A DNA stretch of 64,000 nt from Streptomyces broussonetiae (GCF_009796285.1 NZ_CP047020.1:2108001-2172000), one strand, 5' to 3'. Numbered from the stretch's first letter, positions 9,238 through 18,399 are shown. The notes: generated from the letters alone by a model not told the origin. Program-made: numbers and translations.

Positions 9238-10194
9238 TCAGGCGGCTCCCGGGACGGGCAGGCCGCAGGCTCGCCGGGCCCGGGAGAGCTGTTCGGCGGG
9301 GTCGCCGAAGGCGCTCCAGGGCATGCGCGAGGCGTACGGCCCCATCGCCGCGAACACCGCCCGGGCCTCGAACTCGCGCTGGGCCATCACCAGCGCGTGC
9401 GCGAGGTAGGCCAGGTCGAGCACCGGGGTGAAGCGGTAACCGGCCACCGCGGGCAACCAGTTCTGGTAGATCGCCAGCGCCGTGGAGCGCCACTGCGGCT
9501 GCTCCCAGACCCGGTCGGCGAGCAGTTGGGTCGGGTTGTAGCTCTCCACCAGAGCCACCAGCGGCAGCAGCCGCAGGGCGGAGTCGACGGGCGCCCGCTG
9601 GCTGAGGAAGGCGGCCACGTCCCAGGCCGCGTTGACGGACCCGCCGTGGCGCGTGAAGAAGGACGACAGAAAGCGGTGGTGGGCCTCACGGTTCCAGGGG
9701 TCGAGGGAAAGGATGTGCGCGAACAGCCGCCAGGGGCCCTTGGGCTGGGTCAGCAGGCCCTGCGGAGCGGGATCGCGCAGCCGGTGCAGCCGGGCCATGG
9801 CGAGCTTGGCGACCCAGGGGGTGGGGTCCTCGGGGGCCAGGGCGGCGGCCCGGTCGCAGGCGGTCAGCGCGATCCGCTCGAGCGCCTCGACGCGTTCGTC
9901 GCGCGCGTCGGCGGCCCGCAGCGCACGCTGCACGGCGACCCGGGCCCACAGCAGCGCGGCCTCGGGGCTCTGCTCCTCGGCGAGCCAGCGCTCGGCCAGA
10001 TCGGTACCGGCGGCCTCGGAGGCGAGGACCAGCGAGCGATGGGCACGCAGACCGAAGTCGGAACGCGTCTCGGCCAGCGCCTCGTACGCGTATCGATAAC
10101 GTCCGGCGCGCACATCGACGCATACGCTCGCCAGCACACGGTCGTCGGCCGCCGGATGCCACATATAGTGCCCTTCGAATAACTCCGCGGCCAT
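9238..10194 (-). CDS. Conserved hypothetical protein, helical repeat type
   Basis: A 318-residue soluble, alpha-helical protein rich in Ala, Leu and Arg with many tryptophans. Helix periodicity (for example WVAKLAMARLHRL, FHSAL-type repeats) suggests a TPR-like solenoid. No catalytic motif, signal peptide or membrane helix is visible. It lies 40 nt upstream of the permease on the same strand and may be co-expressed. I do not recognise a function. Confidence 0.7.
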   Translation of the reverse strand: MAAELFEGHYMWHPAADDRVLASVCVDVRAGRYRYAYEALAETRSDFGLRAHRSLVLASEAAGTDLAERWLAEEQSPEAALLWARVAVQRALRAADARDERVEALERIALTACDRAAALAPEDPTPWVAKLAMARLHRLRDPAPQGLLTQPKGPWRLFAHILSLDPWNREAHHRFLSSFFTRHGGSVNAAWDVAAFLSQRAPVDSALRLLPLVALVESYNPTQLLADRVWEQPQWRSTALAIYQNWLPAVAGYRFTPVLDLAYLAHALVMAQREFEARAVFAAMGPYASRMPWSAFGDPAEQLSRARRACGLPVPGAA

Positions 10195-10321
10195 GTCCCC
10201 CTGCCAGTCCCCGTACGACGCGCAGCAGTTGCGCTGGAGGCACCATACTCAGCGGAGGGCATCCCCGGAACGCCTGATTCGACATATCGGTCAGGTGGTT
10301 CACGGATGTTTATGAGGGTCA

Positions 10322-11074
10322 TTGACTGGTCGCCAGCCGATGATTCAATCTGCGACCTTTCCGGCCTTGACTCCGCGCGACCCGGACCCTATGGGCCACT
10401 ACTACACTGTTTCCGGAAAACCGCCCACACCGCCCCACACCTCGGGATGCACCATTCGCGACCTCGCCGCCCGGCTGCGCCGGCTTCCCCCCTCGCTCGG
10501 GCCGGTCCGGCTCATCGGCGTCGACGGGCACGCCGGCTCCGGAAAGTCCACGTTCGCGGGGCACTTGGCCGCCGCGCTGGGCGGGGCGCCGGTGCTGCAC
10601 CTCGACGACATCGCCAGCCACGAGCAGCTCTTCGCGTGGACCGACCGGCTCACGGCCCAGGTGATCCGCCCGCTCGCCCGCGGCGAGAGCGGGCACTACG
10701 CCCCCTACGACTGGCGGGCCCGGGCCTTCGGCTCGCCGCGCCCGCTGCCGGCCGCGCCCGTGGTCCTCATGGAGGGCGTCGGCGCCGGCCGCCGTGCGCT
10801 GCGGCCGTATCTGGCCCGGCTGCTGTGGATGGAGTTGCCTCACGAGGAGTCCTGGACGCGCGGCCGACAAAGGGACGGGGCGGAGCAGCGGGAGTTCTGG
10901 GACGGCTGGGTCGCGGCGGAGCGCGCGCACTTCACCGCGGACCCCTCGCGCCCCCATGCCGACGCCCTGGTGGTGCAGACACCCGGGGGGTACGAGGTAC
11001 TGCCGGGGCCCGGGTCAACCCTTGGACCGGACCAGAATGTGACCCAGCGTGATGGGTCATCCGCATTGTGGTGA
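10322..11074 (+). CDS. Uridine kinase-like P-loop ATPase
   Basis: A 250-residue soluble protein of the nucleoside/pantothenate-kinase-like P-loop group. Walker A is GVDGHAGSGKST; the downstream LHLDDI (Asp) and VLMEGVGAGRR resemble the substrate/Walker B strands of uridine kinases. The true start could be ATG 10391, which would give 227 residues beginning MGHYYTVSG; neither start has a clear ribosome site. The substrate is not assigned. It is a monocistronic gene, divergent from the hypothetical at 10194 and followed by a promoter and small-RNA-like unit. Confidence 0.8.
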   Translation: MTGRQPMIQSATFPALTPRDPDPMGHYYTVSGKPPTPPHTSGCTIRDLAARLRRLPPSLGPVRLIGVDGHAGSGKSTFAGHLAAALGGAPVLHLDDIASHEQLFAWTDRLTAQVIRPLARGESGHYAPYDWRARAFGSPRPLPAAPVVLMEGVGAGRRALRPYLARLLWMELPHEESWTRGRQRDGAEQREFWDGWVAAERAHFTADPSRPHADALVVQTPGGYEVLPGPGSTLGPDQNVTQRDGSSALW

Positions 11075-11123
11075 AGTCGTGAAGGCGCCTGCGGGTGAAC
11101 TTCTCCGAGTGCCTCAACTCCGC

Positions 11124-11153
11124 TTGACCCGGGGCCCGTACAGGTCTTACGTT
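11124..11153 (+). promoter_or_regulatory. Sigma-HrdB type promoter of the candidate small RNA
   Basis: -35 TTGACC (11124-11129), 18-nt spacer, -10 TACGTT (11148-11153). The predicted start of transcription is near 11160. Confidence 0.55.
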
Positions 11154-11159
11154 CTCAAT

Positions 11160-11230
11160 GTGCGGTCATTCGGGACCGCCCACCAACGCGAAGCCCCCGG
11201 TTGTTCCCCCGTGACCGGGGGCTTCGTTCT
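11160..11230 (+). ncRNA. Candidate small RNA of about 70 nt
   Basis: Between a good promoter and a strong terminator lies a short untranslated unit. It has a 6-bp hairpin (GCGGTC-attcgg-GACCGC, 11162-11179), an unpaired linker, and a 13-bp terminator stem CGAAGCCCCCGGT/ACCGGGGGCTTCG (11189-11226) with a C-rich 12-nt loop, followed by TTCT. No ORF is contained. It could be an independent sRNA or an attenuated leader of the AAA ATPase gene 275 nt downstream. The C-run in the loop recalls actinobacterial C-rich-loop RNAs, but I do not claim membership. Confidence 0.5.
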
Positions 11231-11503
11231 GCGCCAAAGCAGCTTTCCGGACGCCCCATGCACCGATCCGCTCACACTCGGTCACGACAGCCTGTGCGCC
11301 CCGTCTGCTCCCACCTCGTCAAACGGCCCGTACGGCACCCTTCGGCACGCGGTCGTACCGCGGGTACGATGCCTTCGGTGCGACCTTCGAGCGGCTGCCT
11401 CGCGCACCTGCAACTCCGGTCCGCGGCACAGCGGTTCGACCGCGGCGGACCCCGGGCGACCGCCCGGTGGTGAACCACGGGGGCACGGTCTGTGGGGGGA
11501 CGG

Positions 11504-13360
11504 ATGGACTTCGGCACGCAGGGCCCCGACGCCCCGGCCGACCTCGCCTGGTTGCGAGGTGTGGACGCCTACACGATGGGGGCCTATCCGCAGGCGGAGG
11601 AGGAGTTCCGCACCGCGGTGCGGATGGACCCCGGGATGGCCGACGGCTGGCTCGGGCTGCACGCGCTGCGGGTCGACACGACGACCGCGCTGCTGCGGAT
11701 GTTCCGGCACCGCGACCGCTTCGGCGAACAGCGCGCCCGGCACCGCAGGACCCTCAACTCGTGGTACTGGCTGGGCTGGTGGGTGCAGCCGGTGCTGGAA
11801 AGTCCGCGCGACCTGCTGCTGGCGCACGCCTCGCACTGGCTGGACGGCCGGCACGTGCCCGAGCTGGACCGGGCGCTGGCCGGGCTGCCCCCGGTCGACA
11901 CCGACCCCCAGGTGCGCTTCCTGCACGCCTGCCGCGCCTATCTGGTCAAGGACTGGGAGCAGCTGGTCCGGCACACCGACCCGCTACTGGACGATCCCCT
12001 GCTCGGCATCGAGGCGGGTCTGTTCGGCGGCATGGCCCGGGTCCGGCTGGAGACGTACGGACAGGCCGAGCCGCTGCTGTCGGCGGCGCTGATGCGCTGC
12101 CGCAGCGAGCAGCCGCAGCGCAAGGAACTGCGCTACTGGCTGGCGCGGGCGCACGAGGGCACGGGCCGCTCGGCGGCGGCGCTGCCCCTGTACCGGGCCG
12201 TGCACCGCGTCGACCCGGCCTTCATGGACACCTCGGCGAGGCTCGCGGCGATCGCCGAGGGCGACGGGTACGACGACACCGCCGACCTCGCCGCGATCAG
12301 CCTCACCGGCGGGCAGGACAGCGTCGACGGGCCCGACGGGTTCGATCCGCTCTTCGGCACCGAGGGCCGTGATCTGCGGCTGCCGGAGCCGGACCTGCCG
12401 ACCGGACCGCTGCCGTCGGCGCCCGATCCCGCGGTGCGGGTGAAGTCCGGTGTCTCCTCGCCGATCCCGGCCGGGCCGACCGATTCCGCCCTGCTCGAGG
12501 AGGCACTCGCCGAGCTGGAGCGCATGGTCGGGCTGGAGCCGGTGAAACGCCAGGTGAAGGCGTTGTCCGCGCAGTTGAACATGGCCCGGCTGCGGGCCGG
12601 GCAGGGGCTGCCGGTGCAGCCGCCCAAACGGCACTTCGTCTTCTCGGGGCCGTCGGGGACGGGGAAGACCACGGTGGCCCGGATCCTCGGCCGGGTCTTC
12701 TACGCGCTGGGTCTGCTCGGCGGCGACCACTTGGTGGAGGCCCAGCGGGCGGATCTCGTCGGCGAGTACCTCGGCCAGACCGCCGTGAAGGCCAACGAGC
12801 TGATCGACTCCGCGATCGGCGGCGTGCTGTTCGTGGACGAGGCGTACTCGCTGTCCAACTCCGGGTACGGCAAGGGGGACGCGTACGGCGACGAGGCCCT
12901 GCAGGTACTGCTGAAGCGGGCCGAGGACAACCGGGACCACCTGGTGGTGATCCTGGCCGGCTACCCCGAGGGCATGGACCGGCTGCTGGCGGCGAACCCC
13001 GGCCTGTCCTCCCGCTTCACGACCCGTGTCGACTTCCCCTCCTACCGGCCGCAGGAACTCACCGAGATCGGCAAGGTCCTGGCGGCGGAGAACGGGGACC
13101 TGTGGGACGAGGAGGCGCTGGAGGAGCTGCGGTCCATCGCCGGGCACGTGGTCGAGCAGGGCTGGATCGACGAGCTGGGCAACGGGCGCTTCCTGCGGAC
13201 CCTGTACGAGAAGAGCTGTGCGTACCGGGATCTGCGGCTGTCCGCCTATCTGGGCACGCTCTCCCGGGCGGACCTGGCGACCCTGCGGCTGCCGGACCTG
13301 ATGCAGGCGTACGGGGAGGTGCTTTCGGGGCGGGGGCCGCAGGATCCGCCTGGCTTGTGA
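11504..13360 (+). CDS. TPR-AAA ATPase, CbbX/EccA-like
   Basis: A 618-residue protein. The N-terminal half (about 1-270) is a helical tetratricopeptide-like region; the C-terminal half is a CbxX/CfqX AAA+ domain with Walker A GPSGTGKT, Walker B GVLFVDEAYSL and the SRF arginine-finger segment. This is the architecture of EccA, the cytosolic ATPase of type VII secretion, but no other T7SS gene (EsxA/B, EccC, EccD) is present in the window. The start may be ATG 11504 (GGGGGGA just upstream) or GTG 11492. A stand-alone chaperone or remodelling role is inferred; the partner is unknown. Confidence 0.85.
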   Translation: MDFGTQGPDAPADLAWLRGVDAYTMGAYPQAEEEFRTAVRMDPGMADGWLGLHALRVDTTTALLRMFRHRDRFGEQRARHRRTLNSWYWLGWWVQPVLESPRDLLLAHASHWLDGRHVPELDRALAGLPPVDTDPQVRFLHACRAYLVKDWEQLVRHTDPLLDDPLLGIEAGLFGGMARVRLETYGQAEPLLSAALMRCRSEQPQRKELRYWLARAHEGTGRSAAALPLYRAVHRVDPAFMDTSARLAAIAEGDGYDDTADLAAISLTGGQDSVDGPDGFDPLFGTEGRDLRLPEPDLPTGPLPSAPDPAVRVKSGVSSPIPAGPTDSALLEEALAELERMVGLEPVKRQVKALSAQLNMARLRAGQGLPVQPPKRHFVFSGPSGTGKTTVARILGRVFYALGLLGGDHLVEAQRADLVGEYLGQTAVKANELIDSAIGGVLFVDEAYSLSNSGYGKGDAYGDEALQVLLKRAEDNRDHLVVILAGYPEGMDRLLAANPGLSSRFTTRVDFPSYRPQELTEIGKVLAAENGDLWDEEALEELRSIAGHVVEQGWIDELGNGRFLRTLYEKSCAYRDLRLSAYLGTLSRADLATLRLPDLMQAYGEVLSGRGPQDPPGL

Positions 13361-13387
13361 GCGCGGGTACAGGTGTGCCCCCAAGAG

Positions 13388-13475
13388 GCGTGGGGCCGTG
13401 TCGGCCTGCGGCTGCGCCGCACGGGTGTGGCCGGTCGGCCACACCCGGCGCGCGCTCGCCCGGCCCCCACCACCA
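13388..13475. repeat. Streptomyces intergenic repeat, copy B
   Basis: Second copy of the element at 7555: the TGGGGCC flank and the core CTGCGGCTGCGCCGCAC are shared, followed here by a longer inverted arm GTGTGGCCGGTCGGCCACAC that forms a strong hairpin. It lies between the convergent ATPase and CNNM genes and may act as a terminator. Confidence 0.55.
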
Positions 13476-13481
13476 TGCGGT

Positions 13482-14570
13482 CTAGTTGGCGAGCGCTCCC
13501 TCCGGTTCCCCGCTCACCCGCGGCTCGGTCAGCTTCACCTCCGGAAGCTCCCGGTGAGCCGGATCCCGTACCTCGCCCACCAGCAGCTCCAGTACGTCCT
13601 CCAGGGCCACCAGGCCCAGCACCTTGCCCGAGCCGTCCGCCACCTGGGCCAGGTGGGTGGCCGCCCGGCGCATGACCGTGAGGGCGTCGTCGAGCGGCAG
13701 CTCGGCCCGCAGGGTCGTCATGGGGCGCCAGAGGTGCTGCGGCACGGCGCGGTCGGAGTGCTCCACGTCCAGGACGTCCTTGACGTGGACGTACCCCATG
13801 AAGGTGCCCTTGTCCGTCGCCGCGACCGGGAAGCGGGAGTAGCCCGTGCGGGCCGTCAGTTCGACGATCTCGCCCGGGGTGACCGACGGGGTCACGGTGA
13901 CCAGGGACTCCCGGCACAGCAGGACGTCGGTGACCGGGCGGGAGCCCAGCTCCAGGGCGTCCTCCAGACGCTCCTGCTCCTCGGGGTCGAGCAGGCCGGC
14001 CTGGCCCGAGTCCTCCAGCAGGCGGTTGAGCTGCTCGCTGGTGACGACGGCCTCCACCTCGTCCTTGGGCTCGACCCGGAACAGGCGCAGGATGGCCTGG
14101 GCGCAGGCGCCGAGGGACACCGTGATCGGCCTGCACAGGCGGGCGAAGTAGACCAGGCCCGGGCTGAGCCAGAGCGCCGCCTTCTCGGGTGCCGCCATGG
14201 CGAGGTTCTTCGGCACCATCTCCCCGATGACCAGGTGGAAGAAGACCACGGCGGCCAGGGCGATGACGTAGCCCAGCGGATGGATCACGCCGTCCGGGAG
14301 GTGGACGGCCGCGAACACCGGTTCCAGCAGGTGCGCCACCGTCGGCTCGGCGACCGCGCCGAGCGTCAGGGAGCAGACGGTGATGCCGAACTGGGCCGCG
14401 GCCATCATCTGCGGCAGGCGCTCCAGACCGTAGAGCACCTGACGGGCCCGCGCCGTGCCGAGCGGTTCGATCTGGCTGCGGCGGACGGAGACAAGCGCGA
14501 ACTCGGCGCCGACGAAGAAGCCGTTGGCGAGCACGAGCAGGGCGGCGAAGCCCAGTTGGAGGACGCTCAT
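13482..14570 (-). CDS. CNNM/hemolysin-family membrane protein lacking the CorC_HlyC domain
   Basis: A 362-residue protein with an N-terminal DUF21 (CNNM) transmembrane domain (LLVLANGFFVGAEFALVSV; VIGEMVPKNLAMAAP) and a CBS pair from about residue 210. It ends soon after the CBS domain, without the C-terminal CorC_HlyC/transporter-associated domain that its partner has. The family is linked to Mg2+/divalent cation transport; hemolysis is not implied. Its ATG overlaps the stop of the upstream paralogue by 4 nt, so the two are translationally coupled and probably form a heteromer. Confidence 0.9.
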   Translation of the reverse strand: MSVLQLGFAALLVLANGFFVGAEFALVSVRRSQIEPLGTARARQVLYGLERLPQMMAAAQFGITVCSLTLGAVAEPTVAHLLEPVFAAVHLPDGVIHPLGYVIALAAVVFFHLVIGEMVPKNLAMAAPEKAALWLSPGLVYFARLCRPITVSLGACAQAILRLFRVEPKDEVEAVVTSEQLNRLLEDSGQAGLLDPEEQERLEDALELGSRPVTDVLLCRESLVTVTPSVTPGEIVELTARTGYSRFPVAATDKGTFMGYVHVKDVLDVEHSDRAVPQHLWRPMTTLRAELPLDDALTVMRRAATHLAQVADGSGKVLGLVALEDVLELLVGEVRDPAHRELPEVKLTEPRVSGEPEGALAN

Positions 14571-15901
14571 CGGGCCGCCTCCATCACATTCGCCGCCGGG
14601 GCCGTCCTGACCAGGCGGACCCGTTCGGCGCGGTAGTGGCCGACCTGGCGGACGGAGAGCCGCCAGCCGGGCAGCTCGGCCCGGTCGCCGGGGGCGGGGA
14701 TCCGGCCGAGCAGGTCGGCCACCAGGCCCGCGACCGTCTCGTACGGCCCCTCGGGCACGTCGAGGCCTATGCGCTGGAGGATGTCGACTCGGACGCTGCC
14801 GTCGACGTCCCAGGCGGGCTTGCCGTCCTGCGGCGGGGCCGCCGCGAGTTCCGGCGCGTCCGGCCTGTCGTGCTCGTCGCGGACCTCGCCGACGAGTTCC
14901 TCGACGATGTCCTCCAGGGTGACGACGCCTGCCGTGCCGCCGTACTCGTCGACGACGACCGCGATGGGCTGCTCGCTGCGCAGCAGGGCGAGCAGGGGCT
15001 GGACCGGCAGGGTCTCGGGGACCAGCAGCGCCTTGCGGGCGATGCGGGTGACCGGGGTGCGCAGCCGGTCGTGCACCGGGACGGCCAGGGCGTCCTTGAG
15101 GTGGGCCATGCCGACGATCTCGTCGATCTTCTCCCGGTAGACGGGGAAGCGGGACAGGCCGGTGGCACGGGTGAGGTTGACGACGTCCTCGGCGGTGGCC
15201 GAGTCCTGCAGGGCGCTGACCTTCACGCGCGGGGTCATGACGTGCTGCGCGGTCAGCTCGCCCAGGGACAGGGTGCGCACGAACAGGTCGGCCGTGTCCT
15301 GCTCCAGGGCGCCTGCCTGGGCGGAGTGCCGGGCCAGGGAGACCAGCTCGCCCGGGGTGCGGGCGGAGGCCAGCTCCTCGGCCGGCTCGACACCGAGGGC
15401 CCGCACGAGGCGGTTGGCGACGGTGTTGAGCGCGGCGATCACCGGCCGGAACAGGCGGGAGAAGTGGTGCTGGGGTCCGGCGACGAAGCGCGCGACCTGG
15501 AGCGGCTTGGACACGGCCCAGTTCTTGGGCACCAGCTCCCCGATCACCATCTGGATCGCGGAGGCCAGCAGCATGCCGACGACCACGGCGATCCCGGAGA
15601 CGGCGCCGTCAGGGAGCCCGAGCGCGGCGAACGGGCCGTGCAGCAGCCGGGCCAGGGCCGGTTCGGCGAGCATGCCGACGACCAGGGAGGTGATGGTGAT
15701 GCCGAGCTGGGTGCCGGAGAGCTGGAAGGACAGCTCCTTGAGCGACTCCACGACCGTACGGGCGCGTCGGTCGCCGTCGGCGGCGGCCTTCTCGGCCTCC
15801 GGGCGCTCGACCGTCACGAGGCCGAACTCGGCCGCCACGAAGAATCCGTTGGCGAGAATCAGCAGGAGGGCGGCTGCCAGGAGCAGCAGAGAGGTGGTCA
15901 C
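14567..15901 (-). CDS. CNNM/hemolysin-family membrane protein with CBS and CorC_HlyC domains
   Basis: A 444-residue paralogue of the downstream gene with the complete architecture. DUF21 membrane domain (ILANGFFVAAEFGLVTVERP; VIGELVPKNWAVSKP), CBS pair (about 205-330, including VVDEYGGTAGVVTLEDIVEE), and a C-terminal CorC_HlyC domain ending about residue 430. It likely takes part in Mg2+/Co2+ homeostasis. It is the first gene of a two-gene operon with an ATGA overlap. The ATG at 15901 starts directly at the first membrane helix, as in the family. Confidence 0.92.
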   Translation of the reverse strand: MTTSLLLLAAALLLILANGFFVAAEFGLVTVERPEAEKAAADGDRRARTVVESLKELSFQLSGTQLGITITSLVVGMLAEPALARLLHGPFAALGLPDGAVSGIAVVVGMLLASAIQMVIGELVPKNWAVSKPLQVARFVAGPQHHFSRLFRPVIAALNTVANRLVRALGVEPAEELASARTPGELVSLARHSAQAGALEQDTADLFVRTLSLGELTAQHVMTPRVKVSALQDSATAEDVVNLTRATGLSRFPVYREKIDEIVGMAHLKDALAVPVHDRLRTPVTRIARKALLVPETLPVQPLLALLRSEQPIAVVVDEYGGTAGVVTLEDIVEELVGEVRDEHDRPDAPELAAAPPQDGKPAWDVDGSVRVDILQRIGLDVPEGPYETVAGLVADLLGRIPAPGDRAELPGWRLSVRQVGHYRAERVRLVRTAPAANVMEAAR

Positions 15902-16025
15902 GATGCCGCCGCCTTCCCGGTATGTCGGGTCGGGGCGGCGCAGGTACTACAGGACGATCCGTCCATCGCTGGAGGGAGTCACTCCTCGGGTAGCAGGAAC
16001 CCCTGGGCACCGGGGGGCGCGCAGG

Positions 16026-16054
16026 GGCGGAGGCGCAGCGAAAAGGCCTCCGCC
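16026..16054. terminator. Hairpin between the CNNM operon and the his/PH-domain operon
   Basis: Perfect 9-bp stem GGCGGAGGC/GCCTCCGCC with an 11-nt A-rich loop, located 95 nt after the PH-domain gene (minus strand). It probably ends the rib-his-PH transcript. Confidence 0.6.
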
Positions 16055-16148
16055 ACCAGATTAATCAAGTCACGGGCCGGTCGGGCAGGGCGGGCGCCCC
16101 CGAGTCGGCCCCGATCCACCCCCGAGTGAGCCCCGACCCGCTCCCGGA

Positions 16149-16613
16149 TCAGCCCCGGTCCTCGGCTCCGCCGGCCGTCGAGCGGACCTCGGCCAGTTCC
16201 CGCAGGGCCCGCGCGTCGGCGATGGCCCGCTGCTTGGCGAGGCCAGGCTGGATGCCGAGCGCGGGCAGGCTGGTGCCGTCGCTGAGGTTGAGGAACACCC
16301 ACGGGTCGCCCGGGCGGAGGTTCACCTGAACGATCTCCGCCCACTCCAGGTGCCGCTTGGTGACGATGTTCACCACGGTGACACCGGACTCGTCGGCAAC
16401 CACCTTGATGCGGGCCAGCTGGGCCAGCACCCAGCAGATGAGCGCTCCGGTGAAGATGAAGCTGAGCCGCTCCCCCGGGCTCAGCTGCTCCAGCAGCAGG
16501 GCGACTGCCGAGATGGTCAGGAAGATCGCCACGCCGGCGGTGAGCAGGATCGCCCGGGTGTGGCCCGGCCGGAAGGTGACGGGGAGATCGGGAAGGGGGG
16601 TCAGGTCGGACAT
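16149..16613 (-). CDS. PH domain-containing membrane protein
   Basis: A 154-residue protein with two adjacent hydrophobic helices (about residues 20-65) followed by a bacterial PH-like domain (VVADESGVTVVNIVTKRHLEWAEI). This is a widespread actinobacterial family that follows hisG. It is 16 nt downstream of hisG on the same strand and is probably the last gene of the rib-his operon. The role is unknown. Confidence 0.85.
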   Translation of the reverse strand: MSDLTPLPDLPVTFRPGHTRAILLTAGVAIFLTISAVALLLEQLSPGERLSFIFTGALICWVLAQLARIKVVADESGVTVVNIVTKRHLEWAEIVQVNLRPGDPWVFLNLSDGTSLPALGIQPGLAKQRAIADARALRELAEVRSTAGGAEDRG

Positions 16614-16629
16614 CGGTCGGCGTACCCCT

Positions 16630-17487
16630 CTACAGGCGGCAGGCGTGGATGGCCGTGGTCAGGATGGCGCGGGCGCCGATGGCGTAGAGGTCGTCCATGA
16701 TCCGCTGCGCCTCCTTCGCGGGAACCATGGCCCGCACCGCGACCCAGCCCTCGTTGTGCAGCGGGGATACGGTCGGGGACTCCAGGCCCGGAGTGAGCGC
16801 GACGGCCTTCTCCAGCTGTTCCACCCGGCAGTCGTAGTCCATCATCACGTACGTCCGCGCGACCAGGACACCCTGGAGGCGGCGCAGGAACTGCTGGACC
16901 TTGGGCTCAGCGGCCTCGTCGGCGTCGGCACCGGTGCGACGGATGACGACCGCCTCGGACTTCATGATCGGCTCGCCGAAGACCTCCAGGCCGGCGTTGC
17001 GCAGGCTGGTGCCGGTCTCTACGACGTCGGCGATGACCTCGGCGACGCCCAGCTCGATCGCGGTCTCCACGGCGCCGTCCAGGTGAACGACGGAGGCGTC
17101 GATGCCGCTGTCCGCGAGGTGCTTGGCGACGATGCCCTCGTAGGAGGTGGCGACCGTCTTGCCCTTGAGGTCCTCGATGCCGTTGGCCGTGCCGGGCTTG
17201 GAGGCGAAGCGGAAGGTGGAGCGGGCGAAGCCGAGCGGGAGGATCTCCTCGGCGTCGGCGGCGGAGTCGATCAGCAGGTCACGGCCGGTGATGCCGATGT
17301 CGAGGCGGCCGGAGGAGACGTAGATCGCGATGTCACGGGGGCGGAGGTAGAAGAACTCGACCTCGTTCTCCGGGTCGACGATCCGCAGTTCCTTGGACTC
17401 ACGTCGCTGCTGGTAGCCGGCCTCATGCAGCATGTCCGCCGCAGGGCCGGACAGGGAACCCTTGTTGGGGACGGCGATGCGCAGCAT
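16630..17487 (-). CDS. hisG: ATP phosphoribosyltransferase HisG
   Basis: First enzyme of histidine synthesis: condenses ATP and PRPP to phosphoribosyl-ATP. At 285 residues it is the long form, with a C-terminal ACT-like regulatory domain for feedback inhibition by histidine. The start MLRIAVPNKGSL and the PRPP-binding segment around ATSYEGIVAKHL are typical. It lies downstream of hisE (77 nt gap) in the rib-his operon. Separation from the main his operon is normal in Streptomyces. Confidence 0.96.
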   Translation of the reverse strand: MLRIAVPNKGSLSGPAADMLHEAGYQQRRESKELRIVDPENEVEFFYLRPRDIAIYVSSGRLDIGITGRDLLIDSAADAEEILPLGFARSTFRFASKPGTANGIEDLKGKTVATSYEGIVAKHLADSGIDASVVHLDGAVETAIELGVAEVIADVVETGTSLRNAGLEVFGEPIMKSEAVVIRRTGADADEAAEPKVQQFLRRLQGVLVARTYVMMDYDCRVEQLEKAVALTPGLESPTVSPLHNEGWVAVRAMVPAKEAQRIMDDLYAIGARAILTTAIHACRL

Positions 17488-17564
17488 GAGGTCGGCTTCC
17501 TTTGCGTGAAGGGATGTGTACGGCTTTACGGCTTACCGCTTCTGGGCGTGTCGCGGCGCGCGGT

Positions 17565-17837
17565 TCACAGATGGGCGTAGACGTCGTCCAGGGAGATCCC
17601 GCGGGCGACCATCATCACCTGGACGTGGTACAGCAGCTGCGAGATCTCCTCGGCGGCCGCCTCCTTGCCCTCGTACTCGGCCGCCATCCAGACCTCGGCG
17701 GCCTCTTCGACGACCTTCTTGCCGATGGCATGGACGCCCTTGCCGACCAGCTCTGCGGTGCGGGAGGTGGCGGGATCGCCGTTTGCGGCCTTGTGCTGGA
17801 GCTCGGTGAAGAGCTGCTCGAACGTCTTCTTGGACAT
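17565..17837 (-). CDS. hisE: Phosphoribosyl-ATP pyrophosphatase HisE
   Basis: Second step of histidine synthesis: removes pyrophosphate from phosphoribosyl-ATP. It is a 90-residue MazG-fold protein with the metal-binding [14 protein letters not shown] and [11 protein letters not shown] helices. The ATG at 17837 ([10 protein letters not shown]) is preferred over a GTG-type start 4 codons upstream, to match family length. It lies 34 nt after ribH and 77 nt before hisG. Confidence 0.95.
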   Translation of the reverse strand: MSKKTFEQLFTELQHKAANGDPATSRTAELVGKGVHAIGKKVVEEAAEVWMAAEYEGKEAAAEEISQLLYHVQVMMVARGISLDDVYAHL

Positions 17838-17871
17838 GGTGTGCCCCACCCTAGCCGTTGAGGCGGCCGAC

Positions 17872-18357
17872 CTAGTGCCAGGGTTCGGATACTGAGCGCA
17901 GCGTGGCCGCGGTCGCCACCGCGGCGGTCACCGCCTCGTGCCCCTTGTCCTCGTTCGAGCCCTCGATGCCGGCCCGGTCCAGGGCCTGCTCCTCGGTGTC
18001 GCAGGTGAGCACACCGAAGCCGACGGGCACACCGGTCTCGATGCTGACCTGGGTGAGTCCCTGGGTGACGCCCTGGCACACGTAGTCGAAGTGCGGGGTG
18101 CCACCGCGGATCACGACGCCGAGGGCGACCACCGCGTCGTAGCCGCGGCCCGCCAGGGCCTTGGCGGCGACCGGCAGCTCGAAGCTGCCGGGGACCCGGA
18201 TCAGGGTCGGCTCGTCGATCCCCAGGTCGTGCAGGGCGCGCAGGGCGCCGTTCACCAGACCGTCCATCACCTTCTCGTGCCACTGCGCCGCGATGACGGC
18301 GACCCTGAGGTCGCTCGCGCCCCGTACGGACAGCTCCGGTGCACCCTTGCCGCTCAC
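17872..18357 (-). CDS. ribH: 6,7-dimethyl-8-ribityllumazine synthase RibH
   Basis: Penultimate riboflavin step: joins 5-amino-6-ribitylaminouracil with dihydroxybutanone phosphate and forms a 60-mer or pentamer. The 161 residues carry [11 protein letters not shown], the [18 protein letters not shown] strand and the phosphate-site GTPHFDY. It lies 42 nt after ribBA in the FMN-riboswitch-controlled operon. Confidence 0.96.
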   Translation of the reverse strand: MSGKGAPELSVRGASDLRVAVIAAQWHEKVMDGLVNGALRALHDLGIDEPTLIRVPGSFELPVAAKALAGRGYDAVVALGVVIRGGTPHFDYVCQGVTQGLTQVSIETGVPVGFGVLTCDTEEQALDRAGIEGSNEDKGHEAVTAAVATAATLRSVSEPWH

Positions 18358-18399
18358 GTGTTTCCTCTCCGTGCCTTTCGGCCTTTTCGGCCTTCTCGC

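Noticed and set aside
5613..9431. Very long plus-strand open frame of 1272 codons
   Set aside because: It is antisense to four well-supported minus-strand genes, is rich in Gly/Arg/Val with no domain-like sequence, and is a typical high-GC shadow frame.
11124..11230. tRNA gene
   Set aside because: The hairpins do not form a cloverleaf and the T-loop GTTCRA box is missing. No tRNA or rRNA was seen in the window.
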